From Methylophilus sp. Leaf416 (GTDB taxonomy: Bacteria > Pseudomonadota > Gammaproteobacteria > Burkholderiales > Methylophilaceae), in NCBI RefSeq assembly GCF_001424665.1, contig NZ_LMQS01000005.1, positions 124,322-188,321 of the forward strand: a stretch of 64,000 nucleotides of DNA, in the 5' to 3' direction. Each line of letters opens with the position of its first letter. Position 1 is the stretch's first letter. The notes under the pieces were generated by a model, which was not told where the DNA came from, made no database searches, and saw nothing but the letters and a program-made list of their open reading frames with translations. Below are positions 1-9,793 of this stretch, one piece after another. Made by a program: the position numbers and the translations under genes.

Positions 1-563
1 ATCAGGTCAGTTTTATTCAGCAGTAGCACATCGCAAAACTCGATCTGGTCAACCAGTAAATCAACCACCGTACGCTGGTCTTCTTCACCCAGTGATTCGC
101 CACGCTCGCTGAGCAATGTTTGAGAACTATAGTCTTTGAGGAAGTGATAACCATCCACCACGGTGACCATGGTATCCAGCTGTGCAACATCCGCCAGCGA
201 AATGCCATCTTCATCGGCAAAGGTAAACGTCTCGGCAATCGGTAAAGGCTCTGAAATGCCGGTGGTTTCAATGAGCAGGTAATCAAAACGGTTCTCTTTC
301 GCCAGACGTGTGATTTCCACCAGCAAATCTTCACGTAAAGTACAGCAGATGCAACCATTACTCATTTCTACCAGCTTTTCTTCCTGGCGTGATAACTCAG
401 CACCGCCATCACGCACCAGTTGCGCGTCTATGTTCACATCCGACATATCGTTAACAATGACTGCCACCCGCTTGCCTTCGCGGTTATTGAGAATATGGTT
501 GAGCAGGGTGGTTTTGCCAGCACCTAGAAAGCCGGAGAGTACTGTCACAGGGAGTTTTTTCAT
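1..563 (-). CDS. zigA: CobW/G3E-family GTPase, zinc metallochaperone (ZigA-like), 3' part missing
   Basis: G3E P-loop GTPase of the COG0523 group, whose members insert metal into client proteins, often under zinc limitation. About 187 codons are present; the C-terminal CobW_C domain lies beyond the window edge. The N-terminus shows Walker A ([11 protein letters not shown]), the metal-binding CxCC motif in [11 protein letters not shown], and the base-specificity motif NKTD near the edge. Start ATG at 561-563 is preceded by an AAGGA-type ribosome site and lies 20 bp downstream of dksA2. The neighbours zur and a zinc-independent DksA paralogue point to zinc rather than cobalt or nitrile hydratase. 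This ORF was read directly from the reverse strand. Family assignment is firm; the zinc role is inferred from context. Confidence 0.88.
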   Translation of the reverse strand, partial: MKKLPVTVLSGFLGAGKTTLLNHILNNREGKRVAVIVNDMSDVNIDAQLVRDGGAELSRQEEKLVEMSNGCICCTLREDLLVEITRLAKENRFDYLLIETTGISEPLPIAETFTFADEDGISLADVAQLDTMVTVVDGYHFLKDYSSQTLLSERGESLGEEDQRTVVDLLVDQIEFCDVLLLNKTDL

Positions 564-583
564 GGCGTTTTCCTTCATTGTTT

Positions 584-991
584 CTAGTGATTGAATTGCC
601 GTTCGCGGCGCTCATGGCGCTCTTGCGCTTCCAGACATAGTTTTGTGGTGGGCCGTGCAATCAGGCGTGCCAGGCCAATAGGCTCGCCGGTTTCTTCGCA
701 ATAACCATACTGGCGGGTGGCTATCCGCAACAAGGCAGACTGTATCGTTTTGATATGTTTGCGCTCCCGTTCCCGCGCGCGTAGTTCCAGGCCGTGTGTT
801 TCTTCCTGGGTGGCCCTGTCGGCCGGGTCCGGTGTTTCCTGCTGCTCGTGCAAATGCACGCTGGTGAGTTGCATATTGGCTTGCAAGGTTTCTAGTTCCG
901 TGAGCAACAGTGTTTTAAAGAATGCGAGTTGTCCGGCATTCATATAGGCAGTTTCAGGCATGGAAAGTAATTCAGCAGGAGTCAACATCAT
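584..991 (-). CDS. dksA2: DksA-family transcription factor lacking two zinc-finger cysteines (DksA2-like)
   Basis: DksA/TraR family protein of about 135 residues that acts with RNA polymerase through the secondary channel. It has an N-terminal coiled coil and the C-terminal finger [12 protein letters not shown]...[12 protein letters not shown]. The four-cysteine finger is reduced to Cys-Thr-Cys-Ala, the arrangement known for Pseudomonas aeruginosa DksA2, which works without zinc and is made under zinc shortage. An upstream TTG (1009) is possible, but the tandem ATGs at 991 and 988 fit better, since the longer start would lie inside an operator-like palindrome. It lies between zur and zigA on the same strand, as expected for a zinc-sparing operon. 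Confidence 0.9.
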   Translation of the reverse strand: MMLTPAELLSMPETAYMNAGQLAFFKTLLLTELETLQANMQLTSVHLHEQQETPDPADRATQEETHGLELRARERERKHIKTIQSALLRIATRQYGYCEETGEPIGLARLIARPTTKLCLEAQERHERRERQFNH

Positions 992-1007
992 TACGCAACT
1001 TGGTTGC

Positions 1008-1026
1008 AATGCAATTTTGTTGCATT
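1008..1026. promoter_or_regulatory. Palindrome AATGCAA-N5-TTGCATT, probable Zur box 1
   Basis: Perfect 7-bp arms separated by 5 bp, just upstream of dksA2. It has the same 7-5-7 layout as the second palindrome 38 bp away (centre to centre). Position next to zur and zinc-sparing genes suggests a Zur operator; the binding protein is inferred. Confidence 0.6.
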
Positions 1027-1044
1027 TTAAGTTGATATGGAATT

Positions 1045-1065
1045 AATTGCAACTATGTTGCAATT
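1045..1065. promoter_or_regulatory. Palindrome AATTGCAAC-TAT-GTTGCAATT, probable Zur box 2
   Basis: Perfect 9-bp arms around a 3-bp centre, between zur and dksA2. It shares the core TGCAA-N5-TTGCA with box 1. Two such palindromes in under 60 bp is strong evidence of an operator. It lies in the promoter region of dksA2-zigA and downstream of zur. Confidence 0.68.
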
Positions 1066-1124
1066 TAAGTATTAACTCTAACGTGTTTAGTATCTAGAGG
1101 TTTAAATGTGGAAGCGTGAAACAG

Positions 1125-1577
1125 TCAGGATTGCTGGCAATCCAGGCAAAGCCCTTTCAGGCTGATTTCGATATTGGATACACAGTAAGTATCAAATAAT
1201 GATTGCGGAATGTGCGCCGCCAGCTCGTGTATGCACAATACAGTCCCGCATTGCTGGCAGTGCAAATGTGCGTGACCGTGGTTATTTAGTAGGCCTAGAT
1301 GGGCTGTGTCTGCACTGCGGTAGTTGCGTTTAGGCGCGTTCAGCTGGAATTTCCAGGCGCGGTCATCGCTGGAAATTTTATGAATCAAGCTATTTTCCAG
1401 CAACCAATCAAGCACTCTGTATACCGTCACGCGGTCTATCTCTACGCCTTGCAAAGCCGCCAGAATATCCGGGTGACTAAGTGCGTTGGTGGATGTTAAC
1501 AGGGTATTCAATACAGCAACCCTCGCTTTAGTCGGGCGCAAGCCAGCATCGGTGATTAATTGTTCAGCAGTCAGCAT
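1125..1577 (-). CDS. zur: Fur-family zinc uptake regulator Zur
   Basis: 150-residue Fur-superfamily repressor: N-terminal winged helix (residues about 1-85; VTVYRVLDWLLENSLI is the recognition region), then a metal and dimer domain with the HAHLHCQQC segment and a second CxxC (CLDC) near the C-terminus forming a structural zinc site. Short C-terminus and neighbours (DksA2, CobW GTPase) favour Zur over Fur or PerR. It starts 7 bp after selO, so it can be cotranscribed with it. Two palindromes immediately downstream, in front of dksA2, are its likely targets. Confidence 0.88.
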   Translation of the reverse strand: MLTAEQLITDAGLRPTKARVAVLNTLLTSTNALSHPDILAALQGVEIDRVTVYRVLDWLLENSLIHKISSDDRAWKFQLNAPKRNYRSADTAHLGLLNNHGHAHLHCQQCGTVLCIHELAAHIPQSLFDTYCVSNIEISLKGLCLDCQQS

Positions 1578-1584
1578 TTTTCAA

Positions 1585-3171
1585 TTATGAGCTACAGGAT
1601 AACATCGAGCAACCGGCTTTTTGCCTGGCCCAGTCCGGGCGTTTTTGTGCGAATGCAGACATGCCAGGCTGCTCGGTGTATGGGTTACGCAATACTTCAA
1701 GCAAGGTCAGCAGCCGTGAATTATCGCCCTGGGTGGCGAGGTCAATCGCCTCCTGAGCAAGGTAGTTACGCAACACATAAATCGGGTTATTTTCTGACAT
1801 GCGTTGCAGCCGTTTTTCTGGCGAAAGTGTTGATTGCTGCAAACGCTGGCTATAGCGATGCAACCAGCTTTGGATATCTTCCCCAAATTGTTTCAAGCCT
1901 TGTTCCGTGTAGAAAGCTTCCGCAAGCACGGCGACTTGCGGTTGGTTGATGTCCAGCTGCTTGAGCTGGGTAAAAAATAAAGTCTGGTCAACTTCTGCGC
2001 GCTGCATCAGCTCAAAGATGTCGTTGATCAACTCGCCATCGCCGTTTTGCCAGGTATCCAGGCCAAATTTGCCAGCCAGCGATGTCGTCAGTGCATCAAA
2101 ATACACCGTGTCAAAATGATTGAGTCCATTTGATAGACCATTGTTTTCGGGCAGCACAGTTGCTAGTGCGTCTGCTAACCTCTCAAGATTCCAGCGCGCG
2201 ATATCCGGTTGGCGACCAAAACAGTAGCGACGACCTTGTGCGTCAGTAGTATTCGGTGTCCATCCCGGGTCAAAATTATCTACCCAGCCATATGGGCCAT
2301 AATCAATGGTCAGGCCGAGAATAGACATGTTGTCGGTGTTCATGACGCCATGCACAAAGCCAACCCGCATCCAGTGCGCGACCATGATCGCTGTGCGGGC
2401 GCATATTTCGCTGAACCACGCTTCAATCATCCCTGGGCCTGGATTATCTACATCCAGTAGCAAACCTGTGCTGGGCCACCAATCGGCATAATCCCTGTCT
2501 ATCGTAAACCCGATAAAATGCTTGAGTAACGGCAACTCATTGCGGCTGGCAAGTATTTCAAAGTGGCCGAAACGGATAAATGAAGGCGCTACCCGGCAAA
2601 CAATCGCACCTGGCTCGAACTCAGGGTTACCGTCATAAAACATATCCCGCACCACGGAATCGCCAGTCGTGACCAGGCTCAAGGCGCGAGTGGTGGGGAT
2701 GCCCAGGTGATGCATGGCTTCGGAGCATAAAAATTCACGCAGGCTGGAGCGCAATACAGCGCGGCCATCAGCGCGGCGAGAGTAAGGCGTTTCGCCTGCA
2801 CCTTTGAGTTGCAGCTCAAAACGATTTTGCTGATGAACTAACTCACCCAGATAGATAGCACGTCCATCTCCCAGTTGCCCGGCCCAGTTGCCAAACTGAT
2901 GGCCACCGTATCGCGTCGCATAGGTAAACATGCCTTGCAAGGCACCGTTGCCGCCTAGCGTTTGTACCATCTCCGGATCATGCATATCAGCTTCGCTCAG
3001 GCCCAGCATGGCAGCTACCTCCGGACTGTAAGCAAGTAATTTGGGTTGCTTGACCGGCGTCGGTTGCACGGCTGACCACAGGCAATCGCTTACCTGGCGG
3101 GTGTAGTTATCGGTAATGCGGTCACCGGGTAGTTCACGAATAAAACGGTTATCAAATATCAGCGGTTTCAT
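1585..3171 (-). CDS. selO: Protein adenylyltransferase SelO (YdiU family)
   Basis: 528-residue SelO pseudokinase that transfers AMP from ATP to protein Ser/Thr/Tyr residues, linked to redox homeostasis in bacteria. Family blocks seen: QFGNWAGQLGDGRAI near residue 92, GRAVLRSSLREFLCSEA, HGVMNTDNMSILG with the metal-binding Asn/Asp, and DYGPYGWVDNFDP. It keeps the typical SCSS C-terminus, where eukaryotic homologues carry selenocysteine. Length is normal for betaproteobacteria. It is the first gene of the selO-zur-dksA2-zigA series on the minus strand. Confidence 0.93.
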   Translation of the reverse strand: MKPLIFDNRFIRELPGDRITDNYTRQVSDCLWSAVQPTPVKQPKLLAYSPEVAAMLGLSEADMHDPEMVQTLGGNGALQGMFTYATRYGGHQFGNWAGQLGDGRAIYLGELVHQQNRFELQLKGAGETPYSRRADGRAVLRSSLREFLCSEAMHHLGIPTTRALSLVTTGDSVVRDMFYDGNPEFEPGAIVCRVAPSFIRFGHFEILASRNELPLLKHFIGFTIDRDYADWWPSTGLLLDVDNPGPGMIEAWFSEICARTAIMVAHWMRVGFVHGVMNTDNMSILGLTIDYGPYGWVDNFDPGWTPNTTDAQGRRYCFGRQPDIARWNLERLADALATVLPENNGLSNGLNHFDTVYFDALTTSLAGKFGLDTWQNGDGELINDIFELMQRAEVDQTLFFTQLKQLDINQPQVAVLAEAFYTEQGLKQFGEDIQSWLHRYSQRLQQSTLSPEKRLQRMSENNPIYVLRNYLAQEAIDLATQGDNSRLLTLLEVLRNPYTEQPGMSAFAQKRPDWARQKAGCSMLSCSS

Positions 3172-3342
3172 ATGCTCTATTGTAGAGGGTATCCCTTTAT
3201 GACGACTATGTTAATTAACACCTGGCTTAATTTAGTCACCGCAACCGGCTAAAGTTCAATCTCTGCCAAAAAGTACATGCTTCTCGGGTAAAATAGCGTT
3301 TTGAATTCAATCGTGTGTCATCCACACCTCAAATCTCCCGCA

Positions 3343-5256
3343 ATGAATGTTTTTTACGAAGAAGACGGTGGCTTCAAAGTCGCTTCCATCATGACTGAAG
3401 CTGACAGCAGCATGCAAGTCGAGGCCAGCACTGGCAAACGCAGCAAGATCAAAACCGCCAATGTGTTAATGCGCTTTGAGGGCAGCCTTTCCGGTTTTCT
3501 TGAGGCCGCACAAACTGAAGCAGAAACCCTGGATACTGATTTTTTATGGGAATGCAGCGGTGAATCAGAATTCGGTTTTGAGTCACTGGCGCAAGAATAC
3601 TATGGCGGCAAACCCAGCCGCCAGCAAGCAGCGGCGATTGCGATCAAACTGCACAGTGCACCCATGTATTTTTATCGCAAGGGTAAAGGGCAGTATAAAG
3701 CCGCGCCGGAAGAAACCTTGAAAGCTGCCATGGCTGGCGTCGAGAAAAAACGCCAGCAAGCCGAGCTGATGGCGTTGATGACCGCGCAGCTGACTTCCGG
3801 ACAGTTACCTGAAAGCTTCTCTGCCAAGCTCGACCAGCTGTTGTATGCTCCGGATAAAAACGCCATGGAATGGAAAGCGCTGGAGCAGGCGGCCACCGAG
3901 CTCAAAAAGTTACCGGTGCAGGTGCTGTACGATGCTGGGGCGATCCCGTCTATCCACGATTATCACCTCGGCGCTTTTTTGCGTGAGTATTTTGCCAATG
4001 GCACTGCGTTCCCTGAGTTCTCATTGGGTGCTTTGCCTGCGGATCTGCTAATATCAACAGTGCAGGCATTCAGTATCGATGACAGCACGACTACCGAGAT
4101 TGATGATGCTTTATCCGTGACAACCTTGCCAAACGGCAATACGCAAGTAGGTATTCATATTGCCGCGCCAGCATTGGGGGTGACGCCGCGTGAGTCACTA
4201 GATCACGAAGTCATGAAGCGTTTGTCTACCGTGTATATGCCTGGTCATAAAATCACCATGCTGCCCGAAACCGCCATCCGCCCGTTCAGCCTCGATGCCG
4301 GCGAAACCAAGCCTGCCTTGTCGCTGTATCTAGAAGTTGCCGCTGATTTCAGCGTTGTCCAACGGCATAGCCGCCTGGAACGCGTGCAGATCGCGCACAA
4401 CTTGCGCCATGACACTTTAGAGCCTTATTTTAACGAGAATACTCTGGAGACCGATAGCGGCCACCCGTTGTGGCAGCCGCTGGTGTTCCTGTTCCACTTT
4501 GCTGAAAGCCTGGAAAAAGCGCGTGGCAAATACGACCCGACCAGGCCGCAACCGGTAGATTACAATTTCTACGTTACCGATGGGATCGTCAGCATCATCA
4601 ACCGCCAGCGCGGTTCGCCTATGGATAAACTGGTGGCTGAATTAATGATTGCCGCGAATAGCCAGTGGGGTTTATTGCTGGCTGAGCATAATGTGCCGGG
4701 GATTTACCGTGCACAGAATGGCGGCAAAGTGTATATGACAACCAAGGCCGAGGGTCACCAGGGGTTAGGTGTGGCGCAATATGCCTGGTGTACTTCTCCG
4801 CTGCGACGTGCGGTTGATTTAATCAATCAACGCCAGATTATCAGCGTATTGACGATGCAGGAACCAGTCTACGCCGTCAATGGCGATGAAATCGTCGGTC
4901 ATATGCGCAATTTTGACCAGACTTACAATGCCTATAACGAATTCCAGACCCGTATGGAGCGTTACTGGTGCCTGCAATACCTGGTACAGGAAAACATCCA
5001 GGAAGTGGAAGCCACCGTCTGGCGCGAGAACCTGGTCCGCCTCAGCGGCTTGCCTTACATGACCAAAGTCTATGGCATGCCGGTATTAAAGCCTGGCAGC
5101 AAAGTGCAATTGTCAGTGCAAAAAATAGATACTTTGCTGATGGAACTTGAGTCCAAGTTCTTGCGCGTGATTGAAGAAACGGTCGCTGACAACACTGAAA
5201 TAGCCTCAGTCCCCGAAACAGGCGACGCGCCTGCAGATGCGGCGGAAAACGCATAA
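3343..5256 (+). CDS. RNB-domain (RNase II family) exoribonuclease
   Basis: About 637 residues; hydrolytic 3'-5' exoribonuclease of the RNase II/R superfamily. The catalytic RNB signature SIDDSTTTEIDDALS, with the acidic metal ligands, lies near residue 245; the C-terminal part carries the CTSPLRRAVDLINQRQ motif. A TTG 42 bp upstream would give a longer frame, but ATG 3343 begins the conserved protein (MNVFYEEDGGFKV). The stop overlaps the ATG of the next gene (TAATG), so the two are translationally coupled. It differs from the rnr gene at the right end of the window. Confidence 0.88.
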   Translation: MNVFYEEDGGFKVASIMTEADSSMQVEASTGKRSKIKTANVLMRFEGSLSGFLEAAQTEAETLDTDFLWECSGESEFGFESLAQEYYGGKPSRQQAAAIAIKLHSAPMYFYRKGKGQYKAAPEETLKAAMAGVEKKRQQAELMALMTAQLTSGQLPESFSAKLDQLLYAPDKNAMEWKALEQAATELKKLPVQVLYDAGAIPSIHDYHLGAFLREYFANGTAFPEFSLGALPADLLISTVQAFSIDDSTTTEIDDALSVTTLPNGNTQVGIHIAAPALGVTPRESLDHEVMKRLSTVYMPGHKITMLPETAIRPFSLDAGETKPALSLYLEVAADFSVVQRHSRLERVQIAHNLRHDTLEPYFNENTLETDSGHPLWQPLVFLFHFAESLEKARGKYDPTRPQPVDYNFYVTDGIVSIINRQRGSPMDKLVAELMIAANSQWGLLLAEHNVPGIYRAQNGGKVYMTTKAEGHQGLGVAQYAWCTSPLRRAVDLINQRQIISVLTMQEPVYAVNGDEIVGHMRNFDQTYNAYNEFQTRMERYWCLQYLVQENIQEVEATVWRENLVRLSGLPYMTKVYGMPVLKPGSKVQLSVQKIDTLLMELESKFLRVIEETVADNTEIASVPETGDAPADAAENA

Positions 5257-6050
5257 TGTTTAAATTTAACCGCAAAATTCATAAAGCGATTTCTGATCTC
5301 GAAATGGTCGAAGTCACCGAAGTCGATGGCGTGCGCTCTATGCACCTGGGTTCGCCGACGATTCAAAGCAGCATGAAGGTGAAAGACCCGTTTGCGCTGG
5401 TACTGGCGTATTCGTGGGGTATGCTGAGCAGCCTATTGTTCAAGCCGGATGTCCGCAATGCCGTACTCGTAGGGCTGGGCGGCGGATCGATTGCCAAATA
5501 TGTCTGGCAAGCCTGCCCACAGATTAAACAAACTGTCATTGAACTGAACCCGCAAGTTATCCAGGTCGCGCGCAGCCATTTTTTTGTGCCGGAGAATGAT
5601 GCGCGGCTGAACATTATTGAAGGTGACGGTATTGCCTATATTCAGCAGCATCTTGGGAGTTGTGACTGGCTCATGATGGATGCGTTTGGCAGCAACGGCC
5701 TGCCGCCTGACTTTTGCACGCAGGCATTTTTTGACGATTGCGCCGAGGCATTGACGCCGGATGGCCTGTTTGCCATTAACTTATGGGGTTCAGACAAAAA
5801 GTTTGATATCTACATGCAGCGCATCGAGCAAACATTTGACCAGCGCGTGTTGATGATGCCTACCGGCAAACCGGGCAATATCATTGTGTTTGGCTTTAAG
5901 CCTGAACTGGCCATGCCGGATTTAATCACACTGCGGAAACGTGCGCAGGAAGCCATGCAAACGCATGCAATCCAGTTCCTGGATTTAATTGACCGTTTAC
6001 AGGGCGCAAACCCAAATGACGGCAAAGTATTCACATTGAGCAGAGATTAG
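5256..6050 (+). CDS. Spermidine synthase-like class I methyltransferase-fold protein
   Basis: 264 residues with the spermidine-synthase Rossmann core: LVGLGGGSIAKYVW (motif I), VIELNPQVIQVA (acidic residue that binds the ribose) and DWLMMDAFGSNGLPPDF. The N-terminal tetramerisation domain of true SpeE is reduced, so this is probably one of the fused or short spermidine-synthase-like proteins rather than SpeE itself. Translation is coupled to the RNB exonuclease by a TAATG overlap. Substrate unknown. Confidence 0.78.
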   Translation: MFKFNRKIHKAISDLEMVEVTEVDGVRSMHLGSPTIQSSMKVKDPFALVLAYSWGMLSSLLFKPDVRNAVLVGLGGGSIAKYVWQACPQIKQTVIELNPQVIQVARSHFFVPENDARLNIIEGDGIAYIQQHLGSCDWLMMDAFGSNGLPPDFCTQAFFDDCAEALTPDGLFAINLWGSDKKFDIYMQRIEQTFDQRVLMMPTGKPGNIIVFGFKPELAMPDLITLRKRAQEAMQTHAIQFLDLIDRLQGANPNDGKVFTLSRD

Positions 6051-6120
6051 TTAAAGCCTGCAACAGCGGCTCACTGCTCAACCATTAAGTTGATATTCAA
6101 CTAGAAAATCAGAGATAAAA

Positions 6121-7272
6121 ATGCGTAACCATTATTTTGCAACCTGTCCGCGCGGTTTAGAAACCTTACTTGTTGAGGAATTGACGCTAAGCGGCGCCAA
6201 TGACATCAAACCTACCGATGGCGGTGCCAGCTTTAGCGGTGACCTGGGCGTGTGTTACCAGATCAACCTGCATTCACGCGTGGCCACCCGTGTGCTCATG
6301 CAAGTCGGCAACGGACAGTACGCAACGGAAGAAGACATTTACCAAGGTGCACTTAAAGTGAATTGGCCGAACTGGTTCAATGTGAAATACAGCATGATGG
6401 TGAAAGTCACCGCGGTGCGCAGCCCGTTAAAAAGCCTGGAATTCATTACATTGCGCGTCAAGGATGCCATTTGCGATAAATTCCGCCAGGCCGTGGGTAG
6501 CCGACCCAATATTGACACACGTGAGCCGGATATCCGTGTACATGTCTATTTAACCAGTGACCGTTTTCTCCTGTATGTAGATACATCAGGCAACCCGTTA
6601 TACCAGCGCGGCAACCGTAAAAATACCATTGAAGCGCCTCTGCGTGAAAACCTGGCGGCTGGTATTTTAAAGCTTTCCGGCTGGCAACCAGGCCAGGCAC
6701 TGCTGGACCCGATGTGTGGTAGCGGTACCTTCCTGCAGGAAGCGGTAATGATGGCGCTGAATATTGCGCCAGGCCTGAACCGCAATTTCGGTTTTGAAAA
6801 ACTCAAAAACTTTGAATCAGATACTTTCAAGAAAATCCGCAATGCGGCCGCCAAAGCCGTGAAACCTGTCAGCTTCCAGAAGATTTATGGTTCAGATATG
6901 GATCTTAGAGCCGTGCGTGTCACCAAACAAAACCTGGAAATGGCCGGCTGGAGCGAAGCGGTACAACTGAGCCATATCGAATTTACCAAACTCACTCCAC
7001 CCGCCGACAGCGGCGTACTGGTGGCGAATCCACCATATGGTGTACGCATCGGTGAAGATGAAACACTGGCCGAGTTATATCCACAAATGGCTGCCACACT
7101 TAAACAGCAATTCAGTGGCTGGAATACGTACTTCCTGACCAACGATTTACGTATGCCCAAACTGATGCGCTTAAGCCCAAGCAAAAAAACACCATTGTTC
7201 AACGGCCCGCTCGAATGCCGTTTATTTGAAATCAAGATGGTGGCAGGTAGCAACCGTAAGCAGGTCTCTTAG
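6121..7272 (+). CDS. THUMP-domain class I RNA methyltransferase (RlmL N-half-like)
   Basis: 383 residues. The N-terminal ferredoxin-like/THUMP part (FATCPRGLETLLVEEL to about residue 160) binds RNA; the C-terminal SAM-dependent domain has LDPMCGSGTFLQEA and the N6/N2-methylase motif NPPYG. It matches the first half of E. coli RlmL/YcbY, which makes m2G2445 in 23S rRNA; the RlmK half is absent, as is common outside enterics. Own ribosome site; likely its own unit or the last gene of the RNB operon. Confidence 0.87.
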   Translation: MRNHYFATCPRGLETLLVEELTLSGANDIKPTDGGASFSGDLGVCYQINLHSRVATRVLMQVGNGQYATEEDIYQGALKVNWPNWFNVKYSMMVKVTAVRSPLKSLEFITLRVKDAICDKFRQAVGSRPNIDTREPDIRVHVYLTSDRFLLYVDTSGNPLYQRGNRKNTIEAPLRENLAAGILKLSGWQPGQALLDPMCGSGTFLQEAVMMALNIAPGLNRNFGFEKLKNFESDTFKKIRNAAAKAVKPVSFQKIYGSDMDLRAVRVTKQNLEMAGWSEAVQLSHIEFTKLTPPADSGVLVANPPYGVRIGEDETLAELYPQMAATLKQQFSGWNTYFLTNDLRMPKLMRLSPSKKTPLFNGPLECRLFEIKMVAGSNRKQVS

Positions 7273-7513
7273 TATTCTATATCCGCCAATATGTTAGCCA
7301 TGCATGTGATGGCGCATTCAAGCATGCAATACAACGTTGAAGCGGATGCTTTGTTGAAATGTTAATCATTGTTTTATTTGAGTCACATATCTATATTTTA
7401 GTATAAATTATAGTCGTAAATATTATCGCTATATCATTTCCTGCATTTACTGTGGGAACCCAGCTTTAACCATTACATTTCACCAATACTAAGAATCAAC
7501 GAAGAGGCTTTGT

Positions 7514-9757
7514 ATGGATGCTTTATTGAGTTGGTTGGTCCCTGGCGACTTTATGCCGCATGGTCATTGCTATTTATGGACGCCCGTCCTGCTGTGGATG
7601 TATGTTGTCTCCGACACTGTCATAGCAATTTCCTACTACACGATCCCGATTGCATTGCTCTACCTGGTTAAAAAACGCGCTGATCTCGAGTTTAACTGGG
7701 TATTCGTCATGTTTTCAGTGTTCATCTTTGCCTGTGGAACGACGCATTTGATTGCGATTGCAACCATTTGGGAGCCTGCCTATTGGCTAGATGCCGCTAT
7801 GAAAAGCGTGACGGCTGTGGCTTCAGGGATTACCGCAATCATGCTGTGGCGTTTGATGCCGGTTGCCTTGACGATTACCAGCACAAAACAGCTGAAAACA
7901 ACCATTGCCAGGCTGGAATCTGAAGTACAGAAACGATTACTGGCAGAACAGGCGCTGGCAAAATTAAATTTGAATCTTGAACATCTGGTTAAAGAACGCA
8001 CTGAAGATTTGAGCAATATCAATGTGAGTTTGCGTCAGGAGATAGAACAAAGAAAACACACGGAGCTGGAGCTGTTTAACCAGAGGCAACTGGCGATTGT
8101 CACGCTGGAATCTATCGGGGATGCGGTAATTACCACCAATATGCAGTCCGAGGTGACTTATCTTAATCCGGTGGCCGAAAAAATGACTGGCTGGAGCAAA
8201 GGAGAGGCGATGGGGCGTCCTATTCTGGAAATATTCAGGATTTTGAATGAAAGCACCCGCAAGCTGGCAGCCAACCCGGTAGATGTGGTGCTGGCACACA
8301 ACAAAGTTTGCGGGCTGGCCAATCATACCTTGCTGATTGCCAAATCAGGCGCTGAATATGCCATTGAGGATTCAGCAGCGCCGATTCGCGATCAGAATGG
8401 CGCCATTTTAGGCGTGGTGCTGGTGTTTCATGATGTGAGTGATGCACGCCAGATGGCACAAAAAATGACTTATCTTGCCGAGCATGATTACCTGACCGAT
8501 TTGCCGAATCGATTGTTGCTGACAGACCGTATCACGTAAGCGATTAGTGCGGCGAAAAGAAGGGATTCCAAGCTTGCGATTCTGTTTTTTGACATAGATC
8601 ATTTTAAACGGGTGAATGATACCCTGGGCCATGAAGTTGGCGATCAATTGCTCAAAGTCATGAGTAAAAAGCTTCAAATGTGCATTCGAGCCTCTGACAC
8701 ACTCAGTCGCCAGGGCGGAGACGAGTTTGTCGTGTTATTGCCCGAATTAAATGATGACACGGTGCCTGCCGAAATCGCACAAAAAATACTTTCTGCCATT
8801 AAAGACCCGATCAACATCGCTAATCACGAGTTGTATATTACCGCCAGTATTGGTATTGCCGTTTATCCTGATGATGGCGATAGTGTGGATGTGTTAACGA
8901 GACATGCAGATGCTGCGATGTATCATGCTAAAAATTCAGGTAGAAATAATTACCAATTTTTTACCAAAGAAATGAGTGCGCGTGTTGCGGCCCAGCTCAC
9001 GATGGAAAACAGTCTACAAAAAGCCATTTCAAACAATGAGTTACTGTTGTTTTATCAGCCTAAAGTCAGTATCAAAACTGGCAAGATTATTGGCGCTGAA
9101 GCGCTTATCCGTTGGTCGCACCCGGAATGGGGGCTGATGATGCCAGATCGCTTTATCAAGATTGCTGAAGAGTCTGGCTTGATCAAGGGCATTGGTCACT
9201 GGGTATTACGGGAAGCTTGTACGCAAAATAAAAAATGGCAAGATGCCGGCTTGCCCGAGATTCCGATTGCGATTAATGTTTCTGTGGTGGAATTACATCA
9301 CGCTCACTTCACGCAGGAAGTCATGAAAGTGTTATTACAAACCGGTCTGCAACCCTATAATCTTGAACTCGAAGTGACTGAAAGCGTTGCGTTTCAGAGT
9401 GAGGCGACTGTGATTCATGATTTGAATAAATTAAAAGAGATGGGGGTCCGGCTATCGGTAGATGATTTTGGAACTGGATACTCCAGCCTCTCGTATCTCA
9501 AGCTGCTGCCAGTGAATACCATTAAAATTGATAAAAGCTTTATTCGTGATATACAAATTGATATCAACGATGCGGCAATTGTCACTGCCATCATCAAAAT
9601 GTCCCAAAGTCTGGGGTTAACCGTCATTGCCGAGGGCGTTGAAACTCAGGCACAACTAGAGTTCTTGAAATCGCATGATTGTGATGAGATGCAAGGTTAC
9701 CTGTTTAGTCGGCCTTTGCCTGCAGATGAATTTGAAGCCTTGCTTGCACAGCAATAA
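7514..9757 (+). pseudogene. Ethylene-receptor-like sensor with PAS, GGDEF and EAL domains, interrupted by in-frame TAA
   Basis: One reading frame of 747 codons encodes the protein, but codon 342 (8537-8539) is TAA; the frame continues unchanged on both sides (LTDRIT, stop, AISAAKRRDSK). Domain order: three membrane segments resembling the plant ETR1 ethylene-binding domain (residues 25-110), coiled coil (about 120-185), PAS (about 190-315), GGDEF (from about 325, signature GGDEF intact) and EAL (EALIRW intact). In the sensor, Asp34, Tyr41, Ile71, Cys74 and His78 correspond to ETR1 D25, Y32, I62, C65, H69, which bind the copper cofactor and ethylene. The full protein would make and/or break cyclic-di-GMP. 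The stop lies inside the GGDEF fold, so the upstream product is a sensor stub. A GTG at 8612 could start an EAL-containing fragment but has no clear ribosome site. CAA to TAA is the simplest origin. Confidence 0.85.
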
Positions 9758-9793
9758 ACCTTGCCGCCCTTTTATTTTTGAATAATTTTATTT

